A stretch of DNA of 64,000 bases from an uncultured bacterium (lineage in GTDB: Bacteria; Bacillota; Clostridia; Lachnospirales; Lachnospiraceae): assembly GCA_947647735.1 (NCBI GenBank), contig CANSLJ010000019.1, forward strand, positions 19,853 through 83,852. Direction: 5' to 3'. Position 1 is the first letter of the stretch, and each line of letters begins with the position of its first letter. The translations under genes and the position numbers were made by a program. The notes beneath the pieces were generated by a model. That model did not search any database. It saw nothing but the letters and a program-made list of their open reading frames with translations, and was not told where the DNA came from. This document shows, piece after piece, positions 8,737 to 17,427 of this stretch.

Positions 8737-9468
8737 ATGCCTAAAAGTATTTATGAAAGTATTTATAAGGACATCAAACAAAAGATCGAAAGTGACACTT
8801 TCCCCTATCAGGAACTGCTGCCCTCGGAAAACAATCTGATACAGCGTTATAACTGTTCCAGAAATACAGTCCGCCGGGCGATCAGCCGCCTTGTTGCCGA
8901 CGGTTATGTCCAGACCATGCAGGGAAAAGGCGTGCGAAATATCTACCGCCCGATCGATCAGACCTCCTTCACATTAGGAGAGATTGAGAGCTTTAAGGAA
9001 TCCGCTCAGCGAAACGGGCAGCACCCCCGCACCGAAGTGCTTCTGTTTACCGAAATAAAGACGGATGAAAAACTTTCCCGCCGTACCGGTTTTCCTGAGG
9101 ACTCCGAGGTCTGCTATATTCAGCGTCTTCATTATCTGGATGAAGTGCCGCTGATCATCAACCATAACTATTTTCTAAAGGAATGTGTCCCGGGACTGAC
9201 CAGAGAGATCGCTGAAAACTCCATCTATCAATATCTTGAACAGGAGCTCCATATGACCATCGTCAACAGCCGCCGGATTATGACAGTTGAGAAGATAACA
9301 GAGATCGATGAGAAATATCTTGAACTGAACGCCGAGGATTATAACTGTATGGCGGTAGTCAGCAGTTATACTTATAACAGCAACGGCATTATGTTTGAAT
9401 ATACGCAATCACGGCACCGCCCTGATTATTTCCATTTTCAGGACAATGCCGTGCGAAAACCCGGGTGA
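8737..9468 (+). CDS. treR: GntR-family transcriptional regulator, TreR-like
   Basis: Predicted repressor of the trehalose genes. The 243-residue protein has an N-terminal GntR winged helix (about 3-70; LPSENNLIQRYNCSRNTVRRAISRL) and a UTRA ligand-binding domain (about 90-240). In known TreR proteins the effector is trehalose 6-phosphate. The longest ORF starts at 8629, but that would place the treR promoter inside the coding sequence; GAGG five bases before the ATG at 8737 sets the start. Divergent from treP with three operator-like palindromes between. It ends 31 bp from the convergent DUF362 gene. Confidence 0.9.
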   Translation: MPKSIYESIYKDIKQKIESDTFPYQELLPSENNLIQRYNCSRNTVRRAISRLVADGYVQTMQGKGVRNIYRPIDQTSFTLGEIESFKESAQRNGQHPRTEVLLFTEIKTDEKLSRRTGFPEDSEVCYIQRLHYLDEVPLIINHNYFLKECVPGLTREIAENSIYQYLEQELHMTIVNSRRIMTVEKITEIDEKYLELNAEDYNCMAVVSSYTYNSNGIMFEYTQSRHRPDYFHFQDNAVRKPG

Positions 9469-9499
9469 TATACCGCCCGATATACTTTTATTTTACAGG

Positions 9500-10381
9500 T
9501 TATTCAACCTCAACCAGCTCATACTCCCTGCTGCCAAAGCCCAGCTCCACAGCGGCCTCGATCGTATGCACCCCGTGGCGGGATTCTATCCGTTCCACCA
9601 GACGCTCCCTCCCCGGATCGTCGGAAGCATATACCAAATCAACACATGCCTGATCCAGCGCCACCGGATCAAGAGAGGACAGGATACCGATATCCTTCAT
9701 GCAGGGATCTTCCGCCACCGCGCAGCAGTCGCAGTCCACCGAAAGATTACACATAATATTGATATAGACAATATTTCCCTTAAAATAATCTACAACAGAC
9801 TTTGCCGCATCCGCCATCGCCTCACAGAACATATCCTGGGTTGCTGTACGGCTCCATATAACAGCCTGATCATCGGTATCTCCCGCAGAATGGATCAAGC
9901 ATTTTCCTGCTGTTGACGCACAGCCTATGGAAAGCTGCTTCAGCGCTCCGCCGTAACCTCCCATCGGATGTCCCTTGAAGTGCGACAGCACGATCATCGA
10001 GTCATAGTTTTCGATGTTCTTTCCCAGACAATTTTCCTTTAACACTTTTCCATCGGGAATCTTCACCCTCAGATCCGGTCCCTCCGCATCCATCAGATCC
10101 ACATCAAAGTACTTTGTCCAGCCATGGTTTTCCATCAGTCTATGGTGCTTTTCAGTGGAGTTCCGCTCCCCGTCATAAGCCGTATTACATTCCACAACCG
10201 TTCCGCCCACTTTCTCAATGACCGGTTTCCAGAATTCCGGATGCAGATAATTCTGATTCCCCTCCTCCCCGGAATGCACCTTGGCAGCCACTCTCCCTGT
10301 CAAAGGTTTTCCCAGCATTTCATACATCTCCAGCACTTTTTCCGGCGTGATCGTCCTCGTAAAATAAACCTTAGATTTCAT
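9500..10381 (-). CDS. DUF362 domain-containing protein
   Basis: A 293-residue protein with the DUF362 pattern: LSHFKGHPMGGYGGALKQLSIGC in the middle, a cysteine-rich segment (CNLSVDCDCC), then the conserved DIGILSSLDPVALDQACVDLVY. Homologues are often annotated as iron-sulfur or ferredoxin-like proteins, but no classical 4Fe-4S CxxCxxC motif is seen here, so a metal role is only suggested. The exact function is unknown. GGAGGG precedes the ATG at 10381, favouring it over the upstream in-frame ATG at 10402. It appears monocistronic and is convergent with treR. Confidence 0.82.
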   Translation of the reverse strand: MKSKVYFTRTITPEKVLEMYEMLGKPLTGRVAAKVHSGEEGNQNYLHPEFWKPVIEKVGGTVVECNTAYDGERNSTEKHHRLMENHGWTKYFDVDLMDAEGPDLRVKIPDGKVLKENCLGKNIENYDSMIVLSHFKGHPMGGYGGALKQLSIGCASTAGKCLIHSAGDTDDQAVIWSRTATQDMFCEAMADAAKSVVDYFKGNIVYINIMCNLSVDCDCCAVAEDPCMKDIGILSSLDPVALDQACVDLVYASDDPGRERLVERIESRHGVHTIEAAVELGFGSREYELVEVE

Positions 10382-10510
10382 CCCATACCCTCCAGCTTCC
10401 ATATATCATACACTACATTTTTTCTATTTCTCTTCCATTTTATCCCATGATCATGAAAATGTCACTGCTTTTTTCTCAGCCATTGCATCGCCGGTAAAAA
10501 CGCTTCTCTT

Positions 10511-13500
10511 CTATTTCTCCACCGAGATCTCCCCCGCAACCCATCTCCCGGTTTCATCTCTGCTGAGCGGTATACTCGCATAATCATAAGAATCTTCTCC
10601 CGCTTCCTGAATCGTCACCGTCATTGATATTGTCTCTCCCGCCTCATCTGAAAAGTTCCACGTCTCCATATCATAGGTAGTTGCTATCATCCCGATCCGC
10701 AGCGGGATAAAGAACTCATCCAGCGCTTCCATAGCCGCCTCCACCATATCTTTCAGATCCGCCGACTCTGTCTTTCCCAAAGAAAACTTACCGCTTCCCC
10801 GATACAACACTTCCGCCTCCAGACAGCCATCGCCATAGGCAGGCATCACCGAATCCTCCCTGCTGCCGCAGGAGATAAGCGTCCTGACCCTGATCTTCCC
10901 GTCCTGAAAAGCATAGCTCACTCTGGACGTATTGATCCTCAATTCCTCAAAGGACATTCCATCCCCGTCCTGCAGGATCGGAGAAATCTGCTGCCCCTCC
11001 AGCAGTATTTTTCTCTTTCCATCTTCTTTCTCCCAGGACAGCTTCCGCAACAGTTCCCCCGACCAGGTACCGCTGTGATACTCATACGCCTTTATCTGCC
11101 CTGCCTCTTTGTCCAGCATCCAAAGCTTCTCCTCCCAGATTCCGGTTCCTTCTCCCCACAGCAGCCTCACCGCCAGTTCCGCCTCACCGTCTTTGTCATA
11201 ATCCGCCTCCTGTATTTCCGGCGCCTGCATGGTGATCCCGTCCGTGATAAAAGGCACAGCTATCTCCGTATAAATCTCCCCATCCTCCAGGATCATGGAT
11301 CCATAATTTCCCGCACCGTATAATCTATAGCTGTCAGTTTTCCCCAGCAGATACAGACGCTCCTCAGCATCCCCTTCCGGTTCCGCCGGCAATTCAGAAA
11401 AGACGCTCTGTTCTCTGACATCTGCCACCGTCATTTCATCCGGCGTTCTATGCCACGGCTTACTGAGAAAACCCGTCTGCACCAGATCGATCTCCTCAAA
11501 AAGAACATTCTCCCCCCGACCAGTGACCCTGTCCACCGTATACCAGTCTCTTGTGTTGGCATTTCCGGCAATCTCGCCATCCGCATTCAGGAACTCATTC
11601 CTGTCATAAAGCCAAAGAGTGACCTGCCCTCCGTTTTCACTGTCTATTTCCACATGCTCCGGCATAAAACCATATTCCTGCAGATAATGATTCCCTGCCA
11701 TCTCGATCAGATCCTGATCGCTGTAACCATCTTTGTCCCCCGCTGATGCCATACTCTCCTCTGTATCCAAAGCATTCGCGCCATTTTCGGCATCTCCGTC
11801 AGTTGCCTGTTCCTCCTTATCCCGCACCAGCGCCTCGAGTTCCTTCTCCAGTACATCCGATCCTTTATCCGAAACAATAAGATGCGTCAGTATGACATAT
11901 CTGTCATTTTTCAGCACATCTCTTGCCGACTCCATATATTTTTCCACTGCGGGAATATGTTCTGCAGGCACCGACAGCCCTCTCTCGTCTCCGTAATAGT
12001 CCGCTGTCAGAATAATATCTTCATTCAGGCGAAAACGATCGTCCGCCCTCTCTGCCATCGAAAACCCGAAAGAATTTCCCAGACAGTTTTCCGGCAATTC
12101 CAATGTGAAAGCCCTAAATGTCGAAGATGCCCCGTCCGACATGGAGTGATCCGGCATACTGTAGGAAGCTGCAGTCTTCAGGCATGCCCCGGACTCACTG
12201 TCCGTTTCCACGGTTCTGGAAAAAATCACTTCCCCTCTCTTGGTCCTTCCCTTCTGCTCCCCCTCAGGCATCAACGCCGCACAATCCAGCACCTCCGCCG
12301 AGACAAGCTCTCCATACTCATATGCCTCCATATAAAGCCCGTAGCTCGCCGCATCCTCACTCAACCGGTATTTGGCCTCATAACTTTCTTGAAGCGGTAT
12401 ACTTGCCTCCTGTTCCTTTACTTCAACATATTGCCACTGCTTATCAACGCTCACGGAGCCGCTTGTAATACAGGCGCATATCCCAGCCAGGCCCAGCACA
12501 ACAACACTGATCCCCAGAACCCGCCAGGCCTTCTTTTTTCCCGTGATCCTCTGAAGGCGCTCCCTCAGATTTCTGGCGTTGCCCGACATCGCTGTAGTCA
12601 TCGAAAAACAGTCCGCCGGCGAACCTTTTACAAGTGCAAACTCGAGAAGCAGCTCCCCGTAGCGCTTCCTCTCTTCCCCCTTCATATGGCGCACCACCGC
12701 CTCATCGCAGGCAAGCTCACAGTCCTGCCTGGACAGATATGCCGCCAGCCACACCAGCGGATGATACCAGTACAGGCATACACAAGCCATCCGCAGGATA
12801 CCCCAGATATGATCCAAATGAGCATAATGGCACATCTCATGCCGCAATACATAGGGCAGAAGCTCCTCATCCTCCGCCAGTCTTTCCGGTATATAAATAC
12901 TCTTTCCGAACAGACAGGGCGTCGGCAGCCCTTCTACCACATATACTGCAAAATGTGTTCGCCCCGTCTTCAACACTCTACGGTTTCTCCTGAGGTAGCC
13001 GTTCAGCCGAAGGTGATATGCTGTCATTCCAAATGCGCACACAACACTTCCCGCTCCCAATACCAGAATAAACCAGGCCGGCACCTTCAGCACGTTCTGT
13101 ATATAGTGATGAAGCCTTACCTTCATGACCTGCTGCCAGCGCTCCCATTTTGAAATTCCATTACTTCCGTCTTCCGGATACTCCGGCTCCACCCCGGAAT
13201 CCGCACCGGCGGCAACTGTTCCCTTAGCTGTCTCTCCGCCATTTCCCCACAGATTCCCGTTTCCGGGCATCACTCCCTGTTGTGCTTCACTTATCAGGCC
13301 GTTCCCTTCAGCCTTTTCCAAAGCCTCTCCCGAAATATCCTCTTCCAGAGCCGCACCGCTGTCCAGGCCTTCTGTCAATCTCAGCACAGAAAAACGCCCC
13401 TCCATATCCGGCATCGGAAAAACAAGAAGTTTCATCACCACAAGCAACCAGATCGCATACCGCATCCTCGCACTGATATGGTTCTTGCACATACACCGTA

Positions 13501-13552
13501 AAAGTATGATAAACCCGATATAAAAGGTGATCGTAAATAACATCTCAAACAT
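10511..13552 (-). CDS. BlaR1/MecR1-like M56 metallopeptidase sensor with large C-terminal domain
   Basis: A membrane-bound sensor protease expected to act with the adjacent BlaI-like repressor. Membrane segments lie near residues 5-21, 31-47, 158-178 and 346-368. The zinc protease motif HEMCH is at 238-242, followed by the ACDEAVVRH glutamate segment. The remaining 640 residues are predicted extracytoplasmic. They lack the SxxK/KTG motifs of the beta-lactam-binding domain of true BlaR1, so the signal is probably not penicillin. A Ser/Gly/Glu-rich insert (about 60-135) lies between membrane segments 2 and 3. The blaI-like gene is 76 bp upstream on the same strand. Confidence 0.85.
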   Translation of the reverse strand: MFEMLFTITFYIGFIILLRCMCKNHISARMRYAIWLLVVMKLLVFPMPDMEGRFSVLRLTEGLDSGAALEEDISGEALEKAEGNGLISEAQQGVMPGNGNLWGNGGETAKGTVAAGADSGVEPEYPEDGSNGISKWERWQQVMKVRLHHYIQNVLKVPAWFILVLGAGSVVCAFGMTAYHLRLNGYLRRNRRVLKTGRTHFAVYVVEGLPTPCLFGKSIYIPERLAEDEELLPYVLRHEMCHYAHLDHIWGILRMACVCLYWYHPLVWLAAYLSRQDCELACDEAVVRHMKGEERKRYGELLLEFALVKGSPADCFSMTTAMSGNARNLRERLQRITGKKKAWRVLGISVVVLGLAGICACITSGSVSVDKQWQYVEVKEQEASIPLQESYEAKYRLSEDAASYGLYMEAYEYGELVSAEVLDCAALMPEGEQKGRTKRGEVIFSRTVETDSESGACLKTAASYSMPDHSMSDGASSTFRAFTLELPENCLGNSFGFSMAERADDRFRLNEDIILTADYYGDERGLSVPAEHIPAVEKYMESARDVLKNDRYVILTHLIVSDKGSDVLEKELEALVRDKEEQATDGDAENGANALDTEESMASAGDKDGYSDQDLIEMAGNHYLQEYGFMPEHVEIDSENGGQVTLWLYDRNEFLNADGEIAGNANTRDWYTVDRVTGRGENVLFEEIDLVQTGFLSKPWHRTPDEMTVADVREQSVFSELPAEPEGDAEERLYLLGKTDSYRLYGAGNYGSMILEDGEIYTEIAVPFITDGITMQAPEIQEADYDKDGEAELAVRLLWGEGTGIWEEKLWMLDKEAGQIKAYEYHSGTWSGELLRKLSWEKEDGKRKILLEGQQISPILQDGDGMSFEELRINTSRVSYAFQDGKIRVRTLISCGSREDSVMPAYGDGCLEAEVLYRGSGKFSLGKTESADLKDMVEAAMEALDEFFIPLRIGMIATTYDMETWNFSDEAGETISMTVTIQEAGEDSYDYASIPLSRDETGRWVAGEISVEK

Positions 13553-13628
13553 TTTTATCCTCCCCGCTGACCTTCTTCGATCTCATCCTGTTATCATAAG
13601 CCTTATACACTCAGCTCTCCGACAGCTT

Positions 13629-14012
13629 TCAGCTTTCAAATCCTTCTTCAGCCTGCTCCAGAATCTTATACAGTTCCGCCACCTCTTCACGGGACAGCGC
13701 CCTTTGCTGTACCATCGTATTTAACATCATCCCCATTCTTCCCTGAAAAACTCTGTCCAGAAAATCCTCCGTCTCCTTAAAGACAGCCTCCTCCTTTTTC
13801 AGATCCGGATAATAAAGGCGAGCCTTCTCTCCCTCCTCATAATGAAGCGCGCCCTTTTCCTCCATGCGTTTCAGAAACGACATCACCGTATGCTTCGTCC
13901 ACCCCGTTTCCGCCTTCAACGCATTCGTGATCTGCATCATCGTCCGTGGTGCGCTTTCCCACAATAAATTCATGATCTTCCATTCTGCATCCGATAAATT
14001 TACTTTTTTCAT
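13629..14012 (-). CDS. BlaI/MecI family transcriptional repressor
   Basis: A 127-residue penicillinase-repressor family protein. The N-terminal winged helix (about 1-72) contains LSDAEWKIMNLLWESAPRTM and TKHTVMSFLKRMEEKGAL; the C-terminal helices (about 85-127) dimerise. In the known systems the cognate sensor triggers cleavage near the domain junction. It is first in a unit with the M56 sensor gene. The likely promoter is the inverted-repeat region at 14093-14148, about 80 bp upstream. Confidence 0.92.
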   Translation of the reverse strand: MKKVNLSDAEWKIMNLLWESAPRTMMQITNALKAETGWTKHTVMSFLKRMEEKGALHYEEGEKARLYYPDLKKEEAVFKETEDFLDRVFQGRMGMMLNTMVQQRALSREEVAELYKILEQAEEGFES

Positions 14013-14092
14013 ACCTCCTCCTATTCTACTATCTGATTCCCAATAACTCCCACGTCAGCTCCCATCCGCCCGCTTCGTCAGGCATCCAAAAA

Positions 14093-14148
14093 AGGTTGAC
14101 AAACGCTTACCTATTAAGTTTAATCTTTCAGTAAGCATTTGTCAACCT
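14093..14148. promoter_or_regulatory. Inverted repeat carrying two back-to-back promoters upstream of the blaI-like gene
   Basis: Arms 14093-14110 and 14131-14148 are inverted repeats (17 of 18 bases) around a 20-bp centre. Each arm contains a TTGACA. On the minus strand: TTGACA (14145-14140), 17 bp, TAAACT (14122-14117), pointing at the repressor gene. On the plus strand: TTGACA (14096-14101), 17 bp, TTTAAT (14119-14124), pointing at the hairpin element at 14202. The symmetry could be an operator. It does not match the usual BlaI TACA-TGTA box. Confidence 0.6.
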
Positions 14149-14201
14149 GTTATTAATCACTATCTTATGCCATCAACTAAATGAAAGCGGCTTCACAGCC
14201 A

Positions 14202-14336
14202 GCTGTCAGAGGATAGATACCCTATTCAGACTGTAGAAAAACGCCGGCACTTAGTGAGGTATTTTCGAGCTTAGTGTCCGTTGCGTTTTTCTCCAAGCGA
14301 GAGCGTGTCTGAAAAGGGTATCTATCCTCTGACAGC
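14202..14336. repeat. 135-bp long inverted-repeat element in the 345-bp intergenic region
   Basis: Outer arms 14202-14231 and 14307-14336 match at 29 of 30 bases. An inner perfect 10-bp pair (14235-14244, 14283-14292; AGAAAAACGC) and a third short helix (14245-14250 with 14274-14280) follow, so the whole unit can fold into one long hairpin. The apex holds two copies of CTTAGTG. No coding ORF is convincing here. It could be a dispersed intergenic repeat, a miniature mobile element or a structured RNA; it sits between the convergence of no genes, 21 bp past the stop of the 852-residue protein gene. Confidence 0.75.
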
Positions 14337-14357
14337 GTCTGGCGTGTCTGTCCCCCT

Positions 14358-16916
14358 CTACTGCGCAACCCTCATATACGTAATAAACCGGTTCCCGTTC
14401 TCCTCCAACATCGCCGTTGCATCATTCATCCCCACTTTATACACCGTACCGTCCTTCGGGTCCATCACCACGATATTCAGTTCATTAAACCCTACGATCA
14501 ACATTGCGCTTCCATCTTCCAGCGTGGTCAGCACCGGAATATCCTGATTGGTATAATACAGGATAGCATCCAATGTACATCCCGTCAGATCCAGAACCCG
14601 GATATCATCAATATTCTCCTGCAGTATCTCCACAGTCGTCATGCCGCTGTCCAGCATATACTGGGTGCTGCGGTTTACGCCTTCAAACTCCAGGATCGTA
14701 TTCAGACAGACCGCAAGCTGGCTGGTCACCTCATCCGCCGTTTCTCCACCGGTGATCTTCATGATCTGGTTTCTTGTCACACGGTTTCCTCTGTACCAGA
14801 CATAATTTCCCGTATCATCCGTCACGACGCCGGCCGCGTTATAAGCCGCATTAACAGCCATGGCCTCCTCCGTATACACCCCTGTCAATCCGTGGATCGT
14901 ATACACAAAAAACCGCTTCATCTCATCCGCCTGTTCCGGCAATGCAATCTGATTTTCTCCCTCAAACAACACCTCCCGGGGTGTCAGGAGCTGCAGTGTA
15001 TCCGCATCGATATTGCTTTTCACAACGATCTGCGTCAGCGTCTCCATCACATCCACAACTACCGTCTCCAGCAGATTCTTGCCCGCATCCTCTTTCTTGC
15101 TGTACATGATCTGGTCATTTTCCGCCTCCACATAAACCAGTTCGCCGCTTGCCTCATCAATCCCTTTTCTTACCCGGTAAAGCATGATCTGATTTTCCTG
15201 CACGCTGCAGGATGTGACATATATGTCAGGTACTGCATATTCTTTTAATACATTTTCCTGCTCATCCTGGATCCGCACCGTGTGCATCGGAAAAGATGTC
15301 CTGCCTGAACTGTCCACCGCAATATCCTGCCTATCGGCAATCCCGTAGATCAGATCATCCCCCATAAAGCCGAGGGGCTGCACATAATCTCCGCCGCCCG
15401 CTTCTATGGTTGTCCGCCTTCCGCTCATCAGGTTCATAAACTGCATGGTCTCTGCCGCATATCTGCCACCCTCTATCCACGCCAGCATCTTCCCGTTCTC
15501 TGAAACCCTGAAGCTGTCCTCATCCAGATCGGAAGCAATGATCCTGCACTGTCTGGAAGAAAGGTTCATCTCGTAGATGGCAGCGTCCACCATCATATAA
15601 AATCTGCCGTTATTTCCCGCAAAGGACAGCTTGTTCATATCCTGCTCCAGCAGCTCCGGAGATTTGGTATAGGGGATAAAAACAAGCTCCTCTATCGTGT
15701 TCTGGCTGCTGTTATAATAGCTTACCTGTACCCCATTCTGTCCCTCATGGTGGCCTCTGTTCATATAGCCATACACAACAAACTGTACATTCCCGGCTTC
15801 GTCCACATTCAGTACCTTGATGGTATGCTTGTCATACACCGTGCGCCTGTCATGATTGTCCTCATTCTGAAAGCTGAACAAAAGCGCCAGCTTATTATCC
15901 GCCACATTATAGGAAAACAGCCTGTTCCCCGCCACAAATGCCAGGATATTGCCGCCATCGCATTCTGTCAGTTTTGCCTGCCCCTCTGCCTGAATCCCCA
16001 GTGATATCTTATTGTTATTGTAAACACTTTTTTTCTCGTCGAAGATCTGGCTCATCTCACGCTCAAAATCAAGCAGGTATATCCTCTCACTGGTATACCT
16101 GATCCGATAATATTCCGCAACGAGATAGCTTTCTCGCCTGCCTTCATAGGGAATCTCCACCTGATAATGCACCTGAAAAGACGCAGTCTGCGGCATCATC
16201 TCTTTAATATCCACAACCGCCTCGGATGTTTTTTCCACCGAAAGATCACCCCAAGTCACCTGATTCCAACTGCTGTGGATATCCACCCTGCTGAAGGAAC
16301 TATTATCCCCGTCCTTATTGGATTCCAGATACATACCAAGATTCGCTTCCACGTTCTCCTTATCAAAGGTATCATCATGGAACTTCCTCACAAATTCCAC
16401 CTTTTCCCACACGTGGTAATCCTCTCCCAGCAGGATCCGCGTATAATAGCGAACATCCCGTCCCGAGGCAAGCCTCAGACAGATGATCAGATTATACTCC
16501 TTCCCCTGCTCCAGCAGATCCTTTACCGTAAAATAAGCATTCAGGACGCTCTCTGTCTCCTCATACTCCGTAACTTCCGTCTCCTCGATCAGCCTGCCGC
16601 CGTCACTGCTCCTGACCTGATAGGAAACCGACTCAATGCCTGTCCCGAATTTTTCCACAGTGATCCCCAAGTCCCTGCCATTCTCCAACGGAGTGATCGT
16701 GTCCCGCATATAGGCGGCTTCCATCTCATCCCGATACCCGTGCAGACAATTCACCATCTCCCCCGAAACATTCATATAGACAAGCGGATAAGACGCCGGT
16801 CCCATCTCCGCCGTCATATCCGTATTTCCCAGATTCATAACTGTCTCAAATAAAAATAATGCCGCAAATAATACAATTCCAAAGAAAATTCCCTTTAATA
16901 CCGATTTCTTCATCAA
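14358..16916 (-). CDS. Exported or membrane-anchored protein of unknown function, 852 residues
   Basis: Function not recognised. An N-terminal hydrophobic segment (about 8-27) is a signal anchor, so most of the protein is outside the membrane. The middle (about 270-600) has repeating short strands and Trp/Tyr-rich turns suggestive of a beta-propeller-like domain (NKISLGIQ, NILAFVAGN, NGKMLAWIEGG). The last 140 residues (DAILYYTNQDIPVLTTLEDG, LIVGFNELNIVVMDPKDGTVY) resemble the C39-like peptidase fold but lack an obvious catalytic Cys or His. AGGAG lies just before the start. A hairpin at 16934-16950 separates it from the upstream gene. Confidence 0.75.
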   Translation of the reverse strand: MMKKSVLKGIFFGIVLFAALFLFETVMNLGNTDMTAEMGPASYPLVYMNVSGEMVNCLHGYRDEMEAAYMRDTITPLENGRDLGITVEKFGTGIESVSYQVRSSDGGRLIEETEVTEYEETESVLNAYFTVKDLLEQGKEYNLIICLRLASGRDVRYYTRILLGEDYHVWEKVEFVRKFHDDTFDKENVEANLGMYLESNKDGDNSSFSRVDIHSSWNQVTWGDLSVEKTSEAVVDIKEMMPQTASFQVHYQVEIPYEGRRESYLVAEYYRIRYTSERIYLLDFEREMSQIFDEKKSVYNNNKISLGIQAEGQAKLTECDGGNILAFVAGNRLFSYNVADNKLALLFSFQNEDNHDRRTVYDKHTIKVLNVDEAGNVQFVVYGYMNRGHHEGQNGVQVSYYNSSQNTIEELVFIPYTKSPELLEQDMNKLSFAGNNGRFYMMVDAAIYEMNLSSRQCRIIASDLDEDSFRVSENGKMLAWIEGGRYAAETMQFMNLMSGRRTTIEAGGGDYVQPLGFMGDDLIYGIADRQDIAVDSSGRTSFPMHTVRIQDEQENVLKEYAVPDIYVTSCSVQENQIMLYRVRKGIDEASGELVYVEAENDQIMYSKKEDAGKNLLETVVVDVMETLTQIVVKSNIDADTLQLLTPREVLFEGENQIALPEQADEMKRFFVYTIHGLTGVYTEEAMAVNAAYNAAGVVTDDTGNYVWYRGNRVTRNQIMKITGGETADEVTSQLAVCLNTILEFEGVNRSTQYMLDSGMTTVEILQENIDDIRVLDLTGCTLDAILYYTNQDIPVLTTLEDGSAMLIVGFNELNIVVMDPKDGTVYKVGMNDATAMLEENGNRFITYMRVAQ

Positions 16917-16933
16917 AACTCCTAATACTTCCC

Positions 16934-16950
16934 GCCCGGTTTCACCGGGC
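16934..16950. other. Short perfect hairpin in the leader of the 852-residue protein gene
   Basis: GCCCGGT (16934-16940) pairs with ACCGGGC (16944-16950) around a 3-base loop. No T-run follows on the minus strand, so on that strand it is a leader structure rather than a terminator; on the plus strand a T-rich stretch follows. Confidence 0.5.
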
Positions 16951-16964
16951 GCTCTTTTCCTATT

Positions 16965-17369
16965 TTACTGGTATTTTCCCAAAACCTCAACCGGTTTTAT
17001 CCTGTTTTTACAGGTATGCCGTCTCTTATACACCTCATAATACAACAAAATCTGCACCATTTCCTCTATCCATGCCCATTTTTCTTCCGAAATCTCTTCT
17101 TTTTCATCCTGCGCTTCTCTCTTCAATATAGCCACGACACTCTGGCAGAGCTTAAACATCTGCCATCTGCAGGGATATTCATCATAGATCAGGCTTCCGT
17201 CATAATCTATCTTATCCAATACCGCCGCAATTTTCTTCTGGTATTTTTTTGCATCTGCCGGATAAAGCTGCTGCATATACTCCAGGTCCCGCATCATGGC
17301 TTCCTCCTCCTGTCCGCATAACGGAAGAGGGTAGATCATATAAAAAGGTAAAATGTTTTCTCTTGGCAT
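16965..17369 (-). CDS. Conserved hypothetical protein, 134 residues
   Basis: Not recognised beyond being a plausible small cytoplasmic protein with no membrane segment or signal. It is rich in acidic and aromatic residues (EEEAMMRDLEYMQQLYPADAKKY, WAWIEEMVQILLYYEVYKRR), probably all-helical. The start at 17369 has a good ribosome site (GAGGTG, 7 bases), but that site lies inside the 3' arm of the terminator that ends the ATP synthase operon. It is therefore probably expressed from read-through of the atp transcript, or from an unseen promoter. Confidence 0.7.
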   Translation of the reverse strand: MPRENILPFYMIYPLPLCGQEEEAMMRDLEYMQQLYPADAKKYQKKIAAVLDKIDYDGSLIYDEYPCRWQMFKLCQSVVAILKREAQDEKEEISEEKWAWIEEMVQILLYYEVYKRRHTCKNRIKPVEVLGKYQ

Positions 17370-17376
17370 AACAAAA

Positions 17377-17415
17377 CACCTCTGCTGCTTTACTTTACCA
17401 TATGCAGCAAAGGTG
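17377..17415. terminator. Terminator of the ATP synthase operon
   Basis: Arms 17377-17388 and 17404-17415 pair over 12 bp with one mismatch (CACCTCTGCTGC). On the minus strand TTTTGTT follows, 13 bp past the atpC stop. The 3' arm on that strand contains the ribosome site of the next gene. Confidence 0.8.
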
Positions 17416-17427
17416 ATTTTTGTTCTT

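Noticed and set aside
11882-13153. 423-residue plus-strand ORF opposite the BlaR1-like gene
   Set aside because: Lies wholly inside the well-supported M56 gene, has no ribosome site or recognisable domain, and its Arg/Pro/His-rich composition is that of an antisense shadow.
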